This document shows, one piece after another, positions 50,144 through 59,606 of a stretch of 64,000 nt of DNA. The stretch's first letter is position 1, and each line of letters opens with the position of its first letter. This stretch comes from an uncultured Clostridia bacterium (GTDB lineage: Bacteria; Bacillota; Clostridia; Christensenellales; UBA1242). The position numbers were made by a program, and so were the translations under genes. Under the pieces are notes generated by a model that worked only from the letters and a program-made list of their open reading frames with translations, had not been told where the DNA came from and ran no database searches. The stretch spans positions 1-64,000 of the forward strand of contig CAKVNM010000005.1 of assembly GCA_934777505.1 (NCBI GenBank), read 5' to 3'.

Positions 50144-51955
50144 ATGACATTAAAAGAAAAGTTGCTAAGTTTGCCGACCGACAGTGGTTGCTATATCATG
50201 AAAGACGCTTTGGGAAGCGTTATTTATGTTGGCAAGGCAAAAAATTTGAAGCGTAGGGTCAACTCATACTTTAATCGAACTCAAAAGAATATCAAGACTG
50301 ACAACCTTGTAAAAAACATCAAGGATTTCGACTATATTGTCACCGCCACCGAATATGACTGTTTGATGCTTGAAAACAACTTGATAAAAAAATATAAACC
50401 ACACTACAATATCTTGCTAAAAGATGACAAAAATTTTCCATATATCAAGGTTAATTTGCACGAAGATTATCCAAAGTTTGAAATCACTAGAAAAGTTAAA
50501 AAGGACAATGCAAAATATTTTGGACCATATTTTGCGGGTGTTAGTGCCTATCAAATTTTAGATATCGTCAATCATGCGTTCAGCCTTAGAACTTGCAATG
50601 CAAAAATCACCGAAACAAAGGGGCTTGACAGACCTTGCATAAATTACGACATGGGTCTTTGTTCCGCTCCGTGCGTGCATAAAATCAGCAAGCAAGAATA
50701 TGGCGCAAATATCGAAAAGGCAATGTTGTTTTTAAACGGCAACACCAAGGAAGTTGAGCAGATTTTAAAATCAAAAATGGAAAAGGCGAGCGAGAACTTA
50801 AATTTTGAAACGGCAATCAAGCTCCGTGAGCAATTATCTTCGCTTTCAAGACTCAAAGAGAAGTATTTAACACAATTTACAAACCACGAGAATATCGACT
50901 TAATCAACGGCTATTTTGACGGTCAAAATGCGTGTATGTCGGTTATCATTCTAAGAAACGGAAAGATGCTCGGGTGCGAGAACTTTAACCTTTTGGGTGC
51001 GGAAAGTTTGAGCGAAGTTTTGCCACAATTTATCATGCAATATTATTCCATGAGCCGTGTTGCGCCAAGCAAAATATATGTTAAGGAAGACTTTACCGAG
51101 ATTGCTTCGCTAGAAAAGTGGCTGTGCGAAAACTTTAACAAGTCAGTCAAAATTGTTGTGGCAATCAAGGGCGATAAAAAACGATTGCTTGACCTTGCCG
51201 AAAACAACTCAAAAGAGTATCTTCAAAAATCGCTCACAAAAGAGCAGAACAGGCAAAACAAAACAATCAATGCGTGCGTAAGACTAAAACAACTTTTGGG
51301 GCTAAAAACCGTGCCATATCGAATGGAATGTTATGATATTTCTCACATTAGTGGAACAAACAAAGTTGCCAGCATGGTGGTGTTTAAAGACGGCGAGCCA
51401 GACAAAAGTATGTATCGCAAGTTTATCATCAAGACGGTTGAAGGCAATGACGATTTTGCTTCGTTAAAGGAAGCCCTAACAAGACGAATAGCCGAACTAA
51501 AAAAGGGTGACATAAGTTTTTCGCAAAAGCCAAATTTAATTGTAATTGATGGTGGCAAAGGTCAACTTTCTAGCGTGCTAGAAATCATGAACGAGTATGG
51601 GTTTGATAGCGATATCGTTTCGCTAGCCAAGCAGGAAGAAGAAGTTTTTGTGCCACACCAATCTTTGCCCGTGATATTAAGACGCACTGATGTTGCACTT
51701 CAACTTTTGCAACGAATTCGTGACGAAGCCCACAGATTTGCAATCACTTTTCACCGAAGCAAGCGTGCAAAAAGCATGATTACTAGCGAACTTGACGGCA
51801 TCAAAGGGCTTGGAGATGTAAGAAAAAAATATATCATAAAAAAATATGGTAGCGTTAAGAATTTGAAAACGCTTCCGCTTGAAACTTTGATTTTAGACAA
51901 GCAAATTCCCGAATATGTTTGGGCTAGAATTTATGAAAAATTACAAGGCAATTAA
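50144..51955 (+). CDS. uvrC: Excinuclease ABC subunit C
   Basis: 603 residues. Makes both incisions in nucleotide-excision repair. GIY-YIG nuclease at the N-terminus (GCYIMKDALGSVIYVGKAKNLKRRV, about 16-40), UVR motif near 200-235 (LKSKMEKASENLNFETAIKLREQL), RNase-H-like C-terminal nuclease (MECYDISHISG, IDGGKGQL, RDEAHRFAITFHR) and a terminal HhH repeat (LDGIKGLGDVRKKYI). UvrA and UvrB are not in the window. Confidence 0.98.
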   Translation: MTLKEKLLSLPTDSGCYIMKDALGSVIYVGKAKNLKRRVNSYFNRTQKNIKTDNLVKNIKDFDYIVTATEYDCLMLENNLIKKYKPHYNILLKDDKNFPYIKVNLHEDYPKFEITRKVKKDNAKYFGPYFAGVSAYQILDIVNHAFSLRTCNAKITETKGLDRPCINYDMGLCSAPCVHKISKQEYGANIEKAMLFLNGNTKEVEQILKSKMEKASENLNFETAIKLREQLSSLSRLKEKYLTQFTNHENIDLINGYFDGQNACMSVIILRNGKMLGCENFNLLGAESLSEVLPQFIMQYYSMSRVAPSKIYVKEDFTEIASLEKWLCENFNKSVKIVVAIKGDKKRLLDLAENNSKEYLQKSLTKEQNRQNKTINACVRLKQLLGLKTVPYRMECYDISHISGTNKVASMVVFKDGEPDKSMYRKFIIKTVEGNDDFASLKEALTRRIAELKKGDISFSQKPNLIVIDGGKGQLSSVLEIMNEYGFDSDIVSLAKQEEEVFVPHQSLPVILRRTDVALQLLQRIRDEAHRFAITFHRSKRAKSMITSELDGIKGLGDVRKKYIIKKYGSVKNLKTLPLETLILDKQIPEYVWARIYEKLQGN

Positions 51956-51967
51956 GTTGCCTTTTTT
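51945..51967 (+). terminator. uvrC terminator overlapping its stop codon
   Basis: AAGGCAA (51945-51951) / TTGCCTT (51957-51963), T-run to 51967; the uvrC stop TAA (51953-51955) is in the loop. Confidence 0.85.
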
Positions 51968-52001
51968 CATATCTAAAACTTTTGGCTCATATTTTATATT
52001 A

Positions 52002-53090
52002 ATGAAGTTAAGGCTAAAAAACATAAACTTAAAATACATTTTTAGAATAATGCTCAGCGCTTTTGTTGTGGCATATATTTTTGTTGCACCCTTGATAATT
52101 TTTCCAAGACTCAAACAAAGTCAAAGTCTAATCAATCAGGAAATCAAAGTGGACTATATGGGAATTTTGGAACTGTGGAACATCGACACCTTTGAAGGCG
52201 GAAGCAGGTCAAGACTTTCGTTTTTGGAAAATCAAGCCTTAAAATTTGAGAAAAAGCATACTGGCACTTTTATCATGTGCTACTCGATGAGCGTTGAGCA
52301 AGCACAGTTGAATTTGGCAAATGGCTTAAAGCCCGATATTGTTTCGTTTGGAATTGGCGTTGGCGACAAATTGATACAAAGTCTCATTCCGCTAAAAAGT
52401 GATTATGGAACACGAGATGATTTGTCTGTTGCGGGCAATGTTAGTGGTGTTCAATATGCTGTTCCATATATGATGGGTGGCTATGTTTTGATTAGTGAGA
52501 ATGAGTATCATTTAAGTGACGCAATATCGCAAACTTTGGGATATGGCGGAAGTTCGTTAAATAGTGCAATAACATCTCTTGCGGTGAATAAAGCAGTTGC
52601 TAAAAATGTGTTTGAAGATAGTAAAAAAATCGACTCGTTTTCCGCCTACGACAAGTATCTTGACAAAAAATTTGATGTTTTGTTAGGCACGCAAAGGGAT
52701 TTATATCGTGTGCAAAATCGTATCGAAAAGGGCAACATGTCAATGCGAAATTTTGAGTATGTTAGCGGTTTTAGTGACCTTGTTCAGTATGTTGGAATTT
52801 GCTCAACCGATATAACTCGACAGGAGATTTGCCATAAATTTATCATGCAACTGACGAGTACGGAAACACAATCAACTCTTGCCGACTACAATATGTTTAG
52901 CACCACGGGGCAAAAGTTGTATTCTCAAAGTGAGTATGCAAAAATGGAGCAGGCTCTATCAAAACCGCTCAAAACTTTAAGCGTGTTTTTAACAAACGAA
53001 AAGATTGAAGAAATAAAATTGCTGGCAGAAAAAGTAACCAATGGAGATATGGAAAGTTTGTCAAAACTAAAAAATTATTTGGTAGGTTGA
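52002..53090 (+). CDS. Membrane-anchored solute-binding-like protein
   Basis: About 362 residues from the ATG at 52002. An in-frame ATG at 51915 would place the start inside uvrC and its terminator and has no ribosome site, so I prefer 52002, although no Shine-Dalgarno is seen there either. One N-terminal membrane segment (IMLSAFVVAYIFVAPLIIF) without a lipobox Cys, then a fold like family-1/8 sugar-binding proteins (ILELWNIDTFEGGSRSRLSFL; ANGLKPDIVSFGIGVGDKL; VPYMMGGYVLI). No transporter genes are adjacent. It is followed closely by murB (1-nt gap), suggesting co-transcription. Confidence 0.7.
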   Translation: MKLRLKNINLKYIFRIMLSAFVVAYIFVAPLIIFPRLKQSQSLINQEIKVDYMGILELWNIDTFEGGSRSRLSFLENQALKFEKKHTGTFIMCYSMSVEQAQLNLANGLKPDIVSFGIGVGDKLIQSLIPLKSDYGTRDDLSVAGNVSGVQYAVPYMMGGYVLISENEYHLSDAISQTLGYGGSSLNSAITSLAVNKAVAKNVFEDSKKIDSFSAYDKYLDKKFDVLLGTQRDLYRVQNRIEKGNMSMRNFEYVSGFSDLVQYVGICSTDITRQEICHKFIMQLTSTETQSTLADYNMFSTTGQKLYSQSEYAKMEQALSKPLKTLSVFLTNEKIEEIKLLAEKVTNGDMESLSKLKNYLVG

Positions 53091-53091
53091 T

Positions 53092-54006
53092 ATGAATTTA
53101 TGTGATTTTTTGGAAGAAAATAAAATCGAGTTCAAACTTGACGAAAGTTTAAGCAATCAAACAAATTTTAGGATTGGCGGAAAAGCAAAAGTTGTGTGTT
53201 TTCCGTCAAAGATTAGTTCGCTTGTAAGGCTCTTAAAATATTTGAGTCAAACTCACACAAAATTTTTTGTTATTGGTAATGGCACAAATTTGCTTTGCAG
53301 TGACTACGGCTATGACGGGCTAGTGGTCAAACTTTCCAAACTAAAAGGTTATAGGGTGGAAAATAATTTGCTTTGGGCGAACGCTGGCATAAACTTGTTT
53401 GAACTAAACAAAATAGCCTTGGAGCATGAACTTTCGGGACTAGAATTTTCCTACGGCATTCCCGCAAGTGTTGGTGGAGCGGTATCAATGAACGCTGGGG
53501 CGTTTGGGCAGAGCATGGCAGATATTATAAAGTATGTGAAAGTTTTTGACGGCAAAAAAATTGTGACGATACAAAATCAAGACTTAGATTTGCAGTACAG
53601 GCACAGCGTTATTCAAGAGCGGGATTGGGTGGTGCTTGGAGCGATGTTTGAACTAAAAAAGTCCGTTGCGGAAAACATAAAAAATGCTATGGAAAAAAAT
53701 TTGGATTATCGCAAACAAACTCAGCCCTATGGTTTTGCTAGTGCTGGAAGCGTTTTTAAACGACTTTCGGGTGGAGAAATTCCCGTTTCAAAAATGATAG
53801 ACCAAAGTGGACTAAAAGGGAAAACTATTGGCGGGGCGAGTGTTTCGACTATTCACGCAGGATTTATTGTAAACAATGGTAAAGCCACTTGCAAAGATGT
53901 TTTAAATTTGATAAAATATATCGTAAGAAAGTTGGAAACTGGTTTTGGAGTTAGTCCAGAACTGGAAATAAAACTATTAGGAGAAAACGATGGTATTACT
54001 TGGTGA
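53092..54006 (+). CDS. murB: UDP-N-acetylenolpyruvoylglucosamine reductase
   Basis: 304 residues, type II MurB. Second step of UDP-MurNAc synthesis. FAD-binding NQTNFRIGGKAKVVCFP and GNGTNLLCSD; GIPASVGGAVSMNAGAFGQ (the G-x-P-x-x-V-G-G segment) and the catalytic Ser region FASAGSVFKR with C-terminal Glu (SPELEIKLLG). Weak ribosome site; probably coupled to the upstream gene. Overlaps the PHP gene by 17 nt. Confidence 0.97.
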   Translation: MNLCDFLEENKIEFKLDESLSNQTNFRIGGKAKVVCFPSKISSLVRLLKYLSQTHTKFFVIGNGTNLLCSDYGYDGLVVKLSKLKGYRVENNLLWANAGINLFELNKIALEHELSGLEFSYGIPASVGGAVSMNAGAFGQSMADIIKYVKVFDGKKIVTIQNQDLDLQYRHSVIQERDWVVLGAMFELKKSVAENIKNAMEKNLDYRKQTQPYGFASAGSVFKRLSGGEIPVSKMIDQSGLKGKTIGGASVSTIHAGFIVNNGKATCKDVLNLIKYIVRKLETGFGVSPELEIKLLGENDGITW

Positions 54007-54739
54007 TTATCATACACATACAATTTTTAGTCACGGCACTGGCACTATTGAAGATAATGTTGAGGTTGCCGAAAAAAAGGGACTAAAACAAATTGCAATA
54101 ACAGACCATGGATTCAATCACAAACTCTATGGCATAAAGCGAATTGATATTCCAGTTATGCGAAAGCAAATCGAGCAGTTAAAAAAAGAGCATAACATTG
54201 ATATTTTACTCGGCATAGAAGCCGACCTTATCGGCGAAAACGGCACTATTGATTTGTACAAGGAAGAAGAAAAACTTTTTGATGTAATCAATATGGGCTA
54301 TCACAAGATTATCAAAGCACAAAGCATGAATGACAGACTTTCGTTCTTTCTAAAAAACGATTTAAGAAAAATCTTTACAACAAAGCGTGTTATTCAAAAA
54401 AACACAGACGCTTATCTAAGGGCGATTGACCTATACAATATCGACACATTGGTGCATCTAAACTATGGTATGCCAGTTGATGCTCCGCAAATTGCAAAAC
54501 TTGCAATTCAAAAGGGAACATATATCGAACTCAATGGCAAGCGTACGCTATTTAGTCAAGACGATGTTGACAAAATGGTGGACATGAAAACAAAGTTTAT
54601 AATGAACAGTGACGCTCACTCGGCACAAGCCGTTGGCGAAACAATCCACCCAATGAACTTTGCAATCACACATAACATTCCAAAGGAATTGATTGTTAAC
54701 ATAGACAATATTCCAAAATTTAAAAATCACAAAGGTTAA
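53990..54739 (+). CDS. PHP-domain phosphatase (YcdX-like)
   Basis: 249 residues. Metal ligands of the PHP fold: DYHTHTIFSHG (D6, H8, H10), ITDHG, LLGIEADL and NSDAHSAQ. Such enzymes hydrolyse phosphomonoesters; the substrate is unknown. The gene regularly lies between murB and whiA-type clusters in Clostridia. AGGAG inside murB supports the start. Confidence 0.9.
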   Translation: MVLLGDYHTHTIFSHGTGTIEDNVEVAEKKGLKQIAITDHGFNHKLYGIKRIDIPVMRKQIEQLKKEHNIDILLGIEADLIGENGTIDLYKEEEKLFDVINMGYHKIIKAQSMNDRLSFFLKNDLRKIFTTKRVIQKNTDAYLRAIDLYNIDTLVHLNYGMPVDAPQIAKLAIQKGTYIELNGKRTLFSQDDVDKMVDMKTKFIMNSDAHSAQAVGETIHPMNFAITHNIPKELIVNIDNIPKFKNHKG

Positions 54740-54740
54740 A

Positions 54741-55709
54741 ATGGAAACATTCAACACAAAACTAAAAAAAGAGATATGCTTGGCTTCTTGCAAAGAGCAC
54801 GGGCTATCTTTTTTGTCGGGTTTAATCAAGTGCAACGGCGAGTTGAAAAAAAATGGCTCAGCCGAGCAAATAGTCATTAAAACTGAATGTGTGGAAGTTT
54901 TGGATTGTGTTAACAAAGTGCTTTTGGAACTATATGGACAGCCAGCAGAACTCGTCATCAGTGACGATATTGGATTCACCGACCGACCAAAGTATGAAAT
55001 TTTGCTTCCAAGTTCGTTCACTCATCAAATTTTACTGGACACAGAAATTGCGTTTTATGACGAAGAAAAGTTTTTGAATTTTTACAGCGGAATTTCAAAG
55101 TATATCGTGGAAACAAACGAGCAAACTTTGGAGTACATTAGGGGCGTTTATATCGGCTCTGGAACAAGCAATATTGTCCTAAGCGACAATGCTCAAAACT
55201 ATTCCAAAAACACGGGCTACCGCATGGAATTTGTATTCTCGTTTGATGAATTATCAATCGACTTTGCTTCGCTTCTAGCGGGCGAAGGAATTTTGTCAAA
55301 ACGCCTAACAAGAAAAGAATTTTTTGTTGTGTATGTGCAGGGTTTTGAATATGTTTCAAAACTGATTGGTCTTCTTGGTGCAACAAAGTGCTATATGGAC
55401 ATTCAAAACGAAAACGCCCTAAGAGAAATGCGAAACACAGTAAATCGTCAAAACAACTGTCAAACTGCAAACATTACAAAAACAGTTAACGCTAGCGTTG
55501 AACAACTTGCTAGCATAAAGACAATTCAAGAAACTGTTGGAATTGAATCACTAGACGAGCCACTAAGGCTTGCGTGCTATCTAAGGCTAGCAAATCCAGA
55601 CGAAAGTTTGGAAAACCTAGTAAAACTTTCCACCGAAAAGATTTCAAAAAGCGGACTTTATCACAGATTTAAAAAGATAGAAAAAATCGCAAAAGAAATT
55701 GAAAGTTAA
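54741..55709 (+). CDS. whiA: DNA-binding protein WhiA
   Basis: 322 residues. LAGLIDADG-homing-endonuclease-derived N-terminal domain (FLSGLIKCNGEL and EYIRGVYIGSGTSN where active enzymes have the acidic pair) and C-terminal helix-turn-helix (NRQNNCQTANITKTVNAS to SKSGLYHRFKKIEKIA). Regulator linked to division and chromosome segregation in Gram-positives. Unlike the usual order, no rapZ or yvcK lies between the PHP gene and whiA. No terminator is seen after it. Confidence 0.96.
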   Translation: METFNTKLKKEICLASCKEHGLSFLSGLIKCNGELKKNGSAEQIVIKTECVEVLDCVNKVLLELYGQPAELVISDDIGFTDRPKYEILLPSSFTHQILLDTEIAFYDEEKFLNFYSGISKYIVETNEQTLEYIRGVYIGSGTSNIVLSDNAQNYSKNTGYRMEFVFSFDELSIDFASLLAGEGILSKRLTRKEFFVVYVQGFEYVSKLIGLLGATKCYMDIQNENALREMRNTVNRQNNCQTANITKTVNASVEQLASIKTIQETVGIESLDEPLRLACYLRLANPDESLENLVKLSTEKISKSGLYHRFKKIEKIAKEIES

Positions 55710-55760
55710 GTTGTAAAAATTATGCTAAGAAAAATTGGTAAATATTTTTGAAATAAAATG

Positions 55761-55790
55761 TTACCAATTTTTTGTTTTTGCTGATATAAT
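55761..55790 (+). promoter_or_regulatory. dnaE promoter, nearly leaderless
   Basis: TTACCA (55761-55766), 18-bp spacer, extended -10 TGA-TATAAT (55785-55790), eight bases before the ATG at 55799. No Shine-Dalgarno sequence. Confidence 0.72.
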
Positions 55791-55798
55791 CAATCTGT

Positions 55799-58700
55799 AT
55801 GGAAAATAAAAAGAGTTTTGCGCATTTGCATTTGCACACAGAATATAGTTTGCTAGACGGTGCTATTAAAGTTAAGGAACTTGTAAAAACAGTTGCCAAA
55901 ATGGGTATGCCCGCCGTTGCAATGACCGACCATGGCAATATGTACGGCGCTTATAAGTTTAATCAATCAGTGATAAATTACAACAAGAGCGTTAAGGCGT
56001 ATAACGCCGACCCAAGTCACACCGACAAAAAACAGCCTATCAAAGGCATTATCGGTTGTGAGTTTTATGTTTGCCCAAATCACAAAGTAAAATCAGGTCG
56101 TGACGAAACAAGTCACCTTATTTTGCTCGCAAAAAATATGCAAGGTTATCAAAACCTTTGCAGGCTTAATTCCTACGCCTATGTTGACGGATTTTACTAC
56201 AAACCACGAATTGACTACGATTTGCTTGAACAATATCACGAAGGCTTGATTTGTACTTCTGCGTGCATTATTGGCGATATTCCAAAACTAATTTTGTCCC
56301 GTAGGTTTGACGAAGCCGAAGCCTTGGCATTAAGACTCAAAAAGATATTTGGCGATGACTTTTACTTTGAAGTTCAAAACCACTATTTGAACGAAGAACT
56401 GGCAGTTAGGCTAAAACTTAGAGAGATGGGCGAGAAACTTGGAATCAAACTTGTTGCCACCAACGACTGCCACTACAAACTCAAAGAAGATGCAGAAGTG
56501 CAAGATGTTTTGATGTGCATTTCCACCAAGAAAACTTTTGACGACCCAACAAGAATGAAGTTCAACGCCCCAGAGTATTACATTAAAACTAGGGAAGAAA
56601 TGGAGCAGGTTTTGCAGGGCTTTGAAGACGCTCTCGACAACACCTTGGAAATTGCCGACAAGTGCGAACAAATCGAACTTGTCAAGCAAGATTTAATTCC
56701 TGGTTACACGCCAGATGACGGAAGTACTCCCGAGGAATATCTAAGACGAATCACAGAAGAAGGCTTGAAGGAGAAGTATAAGGAAATCACGCCACAAATT
56801 CGTGAAAGAGTAGAGTACGAAATGGGCTTGATTAACAAAATGAAGTTTACTGAATACTTCTTGATTGTTTGGGACTTTATTCACTATGCCGAAAGTCACG
56901 GAATCGAAGTTGGACCCGGAAGGGGAAGCGGTGCGGGCAGTATTATTGCCTACGCCATTGGCATTACGAAAGTTGAGCCACTGCAATATCAGTTGATTTT
57001 TGAAAGATTTATCAACCCAGAAAGAGTATCAATGCCCGACTTTGATATTGACTTTCCGTCTGACACATGGATTGAAGTTAGAAACTATTGCCGTCAAAAA
57101 TATGGCGAAGACAAGTTTTGTGGAATTGTTACTTATGGAACAATGGCTGCGAAGGCGGTTGTTAAAGATGTGGCAAGAGTGTTTAGAATGCCGTTTAGCG
57201 AAGTTAATGTCTTAACAAAAGGTATCGACCCAAAGCCAATTTTCAACAAAGATAAGTTAAAATTCATTTTCGGCGTTGCCGACCCAAATTTTAAAGCCGA
57301 CAGCGAAGATTTCCAACAAAAATATAACAACGACTTAAAGTGCGTTAATCCAGAACTTAGAGAGTTGTATCTTAACGACCCAAATATCAAAAGGATTATC
57401 GACATTGCAATTAAACTAGAAAATATGCCAAGGCAGACTGGTCAGCACGCTGCCGGACATATTATCTGTAAAAAAACACTAAGAGATAACATTCCACTTT
57501 GCGTTAATAGCGGAAGTGATATCATGCTTACTCAGTACGACAAAACCGAAGTTGAAGAACTAGGATTTCTAAAAATGGACTATCTTAGAATTAACACTTT
57601 GAACGATATTAGAGAAGCAAAAAAGGTTGTAAAACAAACACATGGCATAGACCTTGACCTTTATAAAGTTGATTATAAAGACCCAAAAGTTTACGAACTA
57701 ATTTCGTCAGGAAACACTGATGCTATTTTCCAACTTGAAAGTAATGGCTTTAAAAAGTTTATGAAAGAACTAAAACCTGACTGCCTTGAAGATATTATCG
57801 CCGGTGTTGCACTATATCGTCCGGGTCCTATGGATTTCTGTCCAACCTATGTTGCAAACAAGCATAATCCATCGCAAATTCAATACGATGTTCCTTGCTT
57901 AAAGCCAATTTTGGACTCAACTTATGGCGTTATTGTTTATCAAGAGCAGGTTATGCAAATAGTTCAGGCAATGGCGGGTTATACACTTGGCAGAGCGGAC
58001 TTGGTTAGAAAGTATATGGGTAAGAAAAACATGGCTGCCTTGCTTGAAGAAAGAGAAATCTTTGTGCATGGCTTTCACGGCATAGACCACGGCAAGCAAG
58101 TTGATATTGAAGGTTCAGTTGTTCGTGGAGCAAGTGAAGAAGTTGCAAACAAAATCTTTGACATCATGATTAAGTTTGGTCAGTATGCGTTTAACAAATC
58201 GCACGCTGCCGCCTATGCGTTCTTGACATTCCAAACAGCATATCTAAAATGCTACTACGAAAAAGAATTTTTCACCGCTGTTTTAAACAACAGACTTGGC
58301 AACCCAAACGATATCAAAAAGTATATTCTTTATTGCAAATCGCAAGGAATAGAAATTTTGCCACCAGACATCAACAAATCTGGAACATATTTTACGATTA
58401 GCAACAATGCAATTAGACATGGACTTGCTGCTCTAAAAAATATGGGTTATGCAATCAGTGAACAAATTATTGCTGAAAGAGAGCAAAATGGCGAGTATTT
58501 GGACCTTGACGATTTGATTAGCAGGACTAACAAATATGGACTAAACAAAAAGGGAATTGAAGCTTTGATTTTGTCGGGTGCACTTGATTGCTTTAATAAG
58601 CCAAGAAGTGTCTTGATGGAAGTTTACGAAAGGATTACAGACAGAGTAAATAGCGACAAAAAAGCGACCAGCAACGGCCAACTAAGTTTCTTTGGAAGCC

Positions 58701-59479
58701 TTATTCCAACCAGCAATTCTGTCAACAAAATTGATTATCCAGACAAACCAGAGTTTGTTGATAACATAAAGTTAAAACTCGAAAAAGAAATTGCAGGCGT
58801 TTATGTTTCGGGTCACCCACTTGATAAATATCTTGACAAGTTTAAGGATTTCAACTTTAACTCGTCCATGATTGAGAAAAAAGATGACCAAGACTATGGT
58901 GAAGATTATCAAGAAGAAACGCCAGTTGACGAAGACAGCGTTGCCATGGACGACAATTCGCTTGTTGACGGTCAAGAAGTTTTGTTTGGCGGAATGATAA
59001 CCGAAGTTAAAAAAATATTTACAAAAAAAGACCAAAAAGAAATGGCGATAATCACTGTCGAAGATTTGTACGGAACTGTTAGCGTTATGCTTTTCCCAAA
59101 AATGTACGCAAAACTAAAACCAAAAATTTACGAAGACAACATGGGAACATTCCATGGCAAAATTTCGATTAGGGACGATGACGAGCCAATCGTTTTGCTT
59201 GATAGTTTTGAAGAATGGGAAACTCCAACAGAGCAACCAGTAGAGCAGACAAATCAAGAAAAACCAAAAAACCTTTATCTAAAATTTGATACAACAAACG
59301 AAAGTCTTTACAAAGCAGTTATGGATATCGCAAATAACCATATTGGCGAAACAGCGGTTTTTGTAAAGTGTAGCAAAACAAACAAGGCCTACAAACTTGG
59401 TGTAACAATCAAATATGATAATCTTATGGAATATGAGTTGTTATCACTCCTTCCACCAGAAAATATCAAATATCAGTAA
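55799..59479 (+). CDS. dnaE: DNA polymerase III subunit alpha (DnaE type)
   Basis: 1226 residues. PHP domain at the N-terminus (HLHLHTEYSLLDG, MTDHGNMYGAYKF), C-family palm with PDFDIDFPSD (Asp414, 416, 418 among the catalytic residues) and GPGRGSGAGSIIAYA, fingers (YRPGPMDF, FNKSHAAAYAF), HhH (GLAALKNMGYAI) and an OB fold (LFGGMITEVKKIFTKKDQKEMA). No proofreading exonuclease domain, so it is not PolC. Main or lagging-strand replicase. Monocistronic. Confidence 0.98.
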   Translation: MENKKSFAHLHLHTEYSLLDGAIKVKELVKTVAKMGMPAVAMTDHGNMYGAYKFNQSVINYNKSVKAYNADPSHTDKKQPIKGIIGCEFYVCPNHKVKSGRDETSHLILLAKNMQGYQNLCRLNSYAYVDGFYYKPRIDYDLLEQYHEGLICTSACIIGDIPKLILSRRFDEAEALALRLKKIFGDDFYFEVQNHYLNEELAVRLKLREMGEKLGIKLVATNDCHYKLKEDAEVQDVLMCISTKKTFDDPTRMKFNAPEYYIKTREEMEQVLQGFEDALDNTLEIADKCEQIELVKQDLIPGYTPDDGSTPEEYLRRITEEGLKEKYKEITPQIRERVEYEMGLINKMKFTEYFLIVWDFIHYAESHGIEVGPGRGSGAGSIIAYAIGITKVEPLQYQLIFERFINPERVSMPDFDIDFPSDTWIEVRNYCRQKYGEDKFCGIVTYGTMAAKAVVKDVARVFRMPFSEVNVLTKGIDPKPIFNKDKLKFIFGVADPNFKADSEDFQQKYNNDLKCVNPELRELYLNDPNIKRIIDIAIKLENMPRQTGQHAAGHIICKKTLRDNIPLCVNSGSDIMLTQYDKTEVEELGFLKMDYLRINTLNDIREAKKVVKQTHGIDLDLYKVDYKDPKVYELISSGNTDAIFQLESNGFKKFMKELKPDCLEDIIAGVALYRPGPMDFCPTYVANKHNPSQIQYDVPCLKPILDSTYGVIVYQEQVMQIVQAMAGYTLGRADLVRKYMGKKNMAALLEEREIFVHGFHGIDHGKQVDIEGSVVRGASEEVANKIFDIMIKFGQYAFNKSHAAAYAFLTFQTAYLKCYYEKEFFTAVLNNRLGNPNDIKKYILYCKSQGIEILPPDINKSGTYFTISNNAIRHGLAALKNMGYAISEQIIAEREQNGEYLDLDDLISRTNKYGLNKKGIEALILSGALDCFNKPRSVLMEVYERITDRVNSDKKATSNGQLSFFGSLIPTSNSVNKIDYPDKPEFVDNIKLKLEKEIAGVYVSGHPLDKYLDKFKDFNFNSSMIEKKDDQDYGEDYQEETPVDEDSVAMDDNSLVDGQEVLFGGMITEVKKIFTKKDQKEMAIITVEDLYGTVSVMLFPKMYAKLKPKIYEDNMGTFHGKISIRDDDEPIVLLDSFEEWETPTEQPVEQTNQEKPKNLYLKFDTTNESLYKAVMDIANNHIGETAVFVKCSKTNKAYKLGVTIKYDNLMEYELLSLLPPENIKYQ

Positions 59480-59527
59480 AAAAACACTAAAAAATCGCAA
59501 ATCTTATTAAAAAATAGGCTAAAAAAC

Positions 59528-59591
59528 AAAAAAATACGCTATTTTTCAAAAGTTGAATATGTGTTCACTTTTAAATATGGCGTATTTTTTT
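59528..59591 (+). terminator. dnaE terminator, usable from both strands
   Basis: AAAAAAATACGC (59528-59539) / GCGTATTTTTTT (59580-59591) with an inner AAAAGT/ACTTTT helix. Serves dnaE and the convergent DUF378 gene. Confidence 0.85.
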
Positions 59592-59606
59592 GATATTAAA
59601 ATGTGA

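Noticed and set aside
51915..52001. Upstream in-frame ATG for the solute-binding-like gene
   Set aside because: It overlaps uvrC and the uvrC terminator and has no ribosome site; the ATG at 52002 gives a sensible N-terminal anchor.
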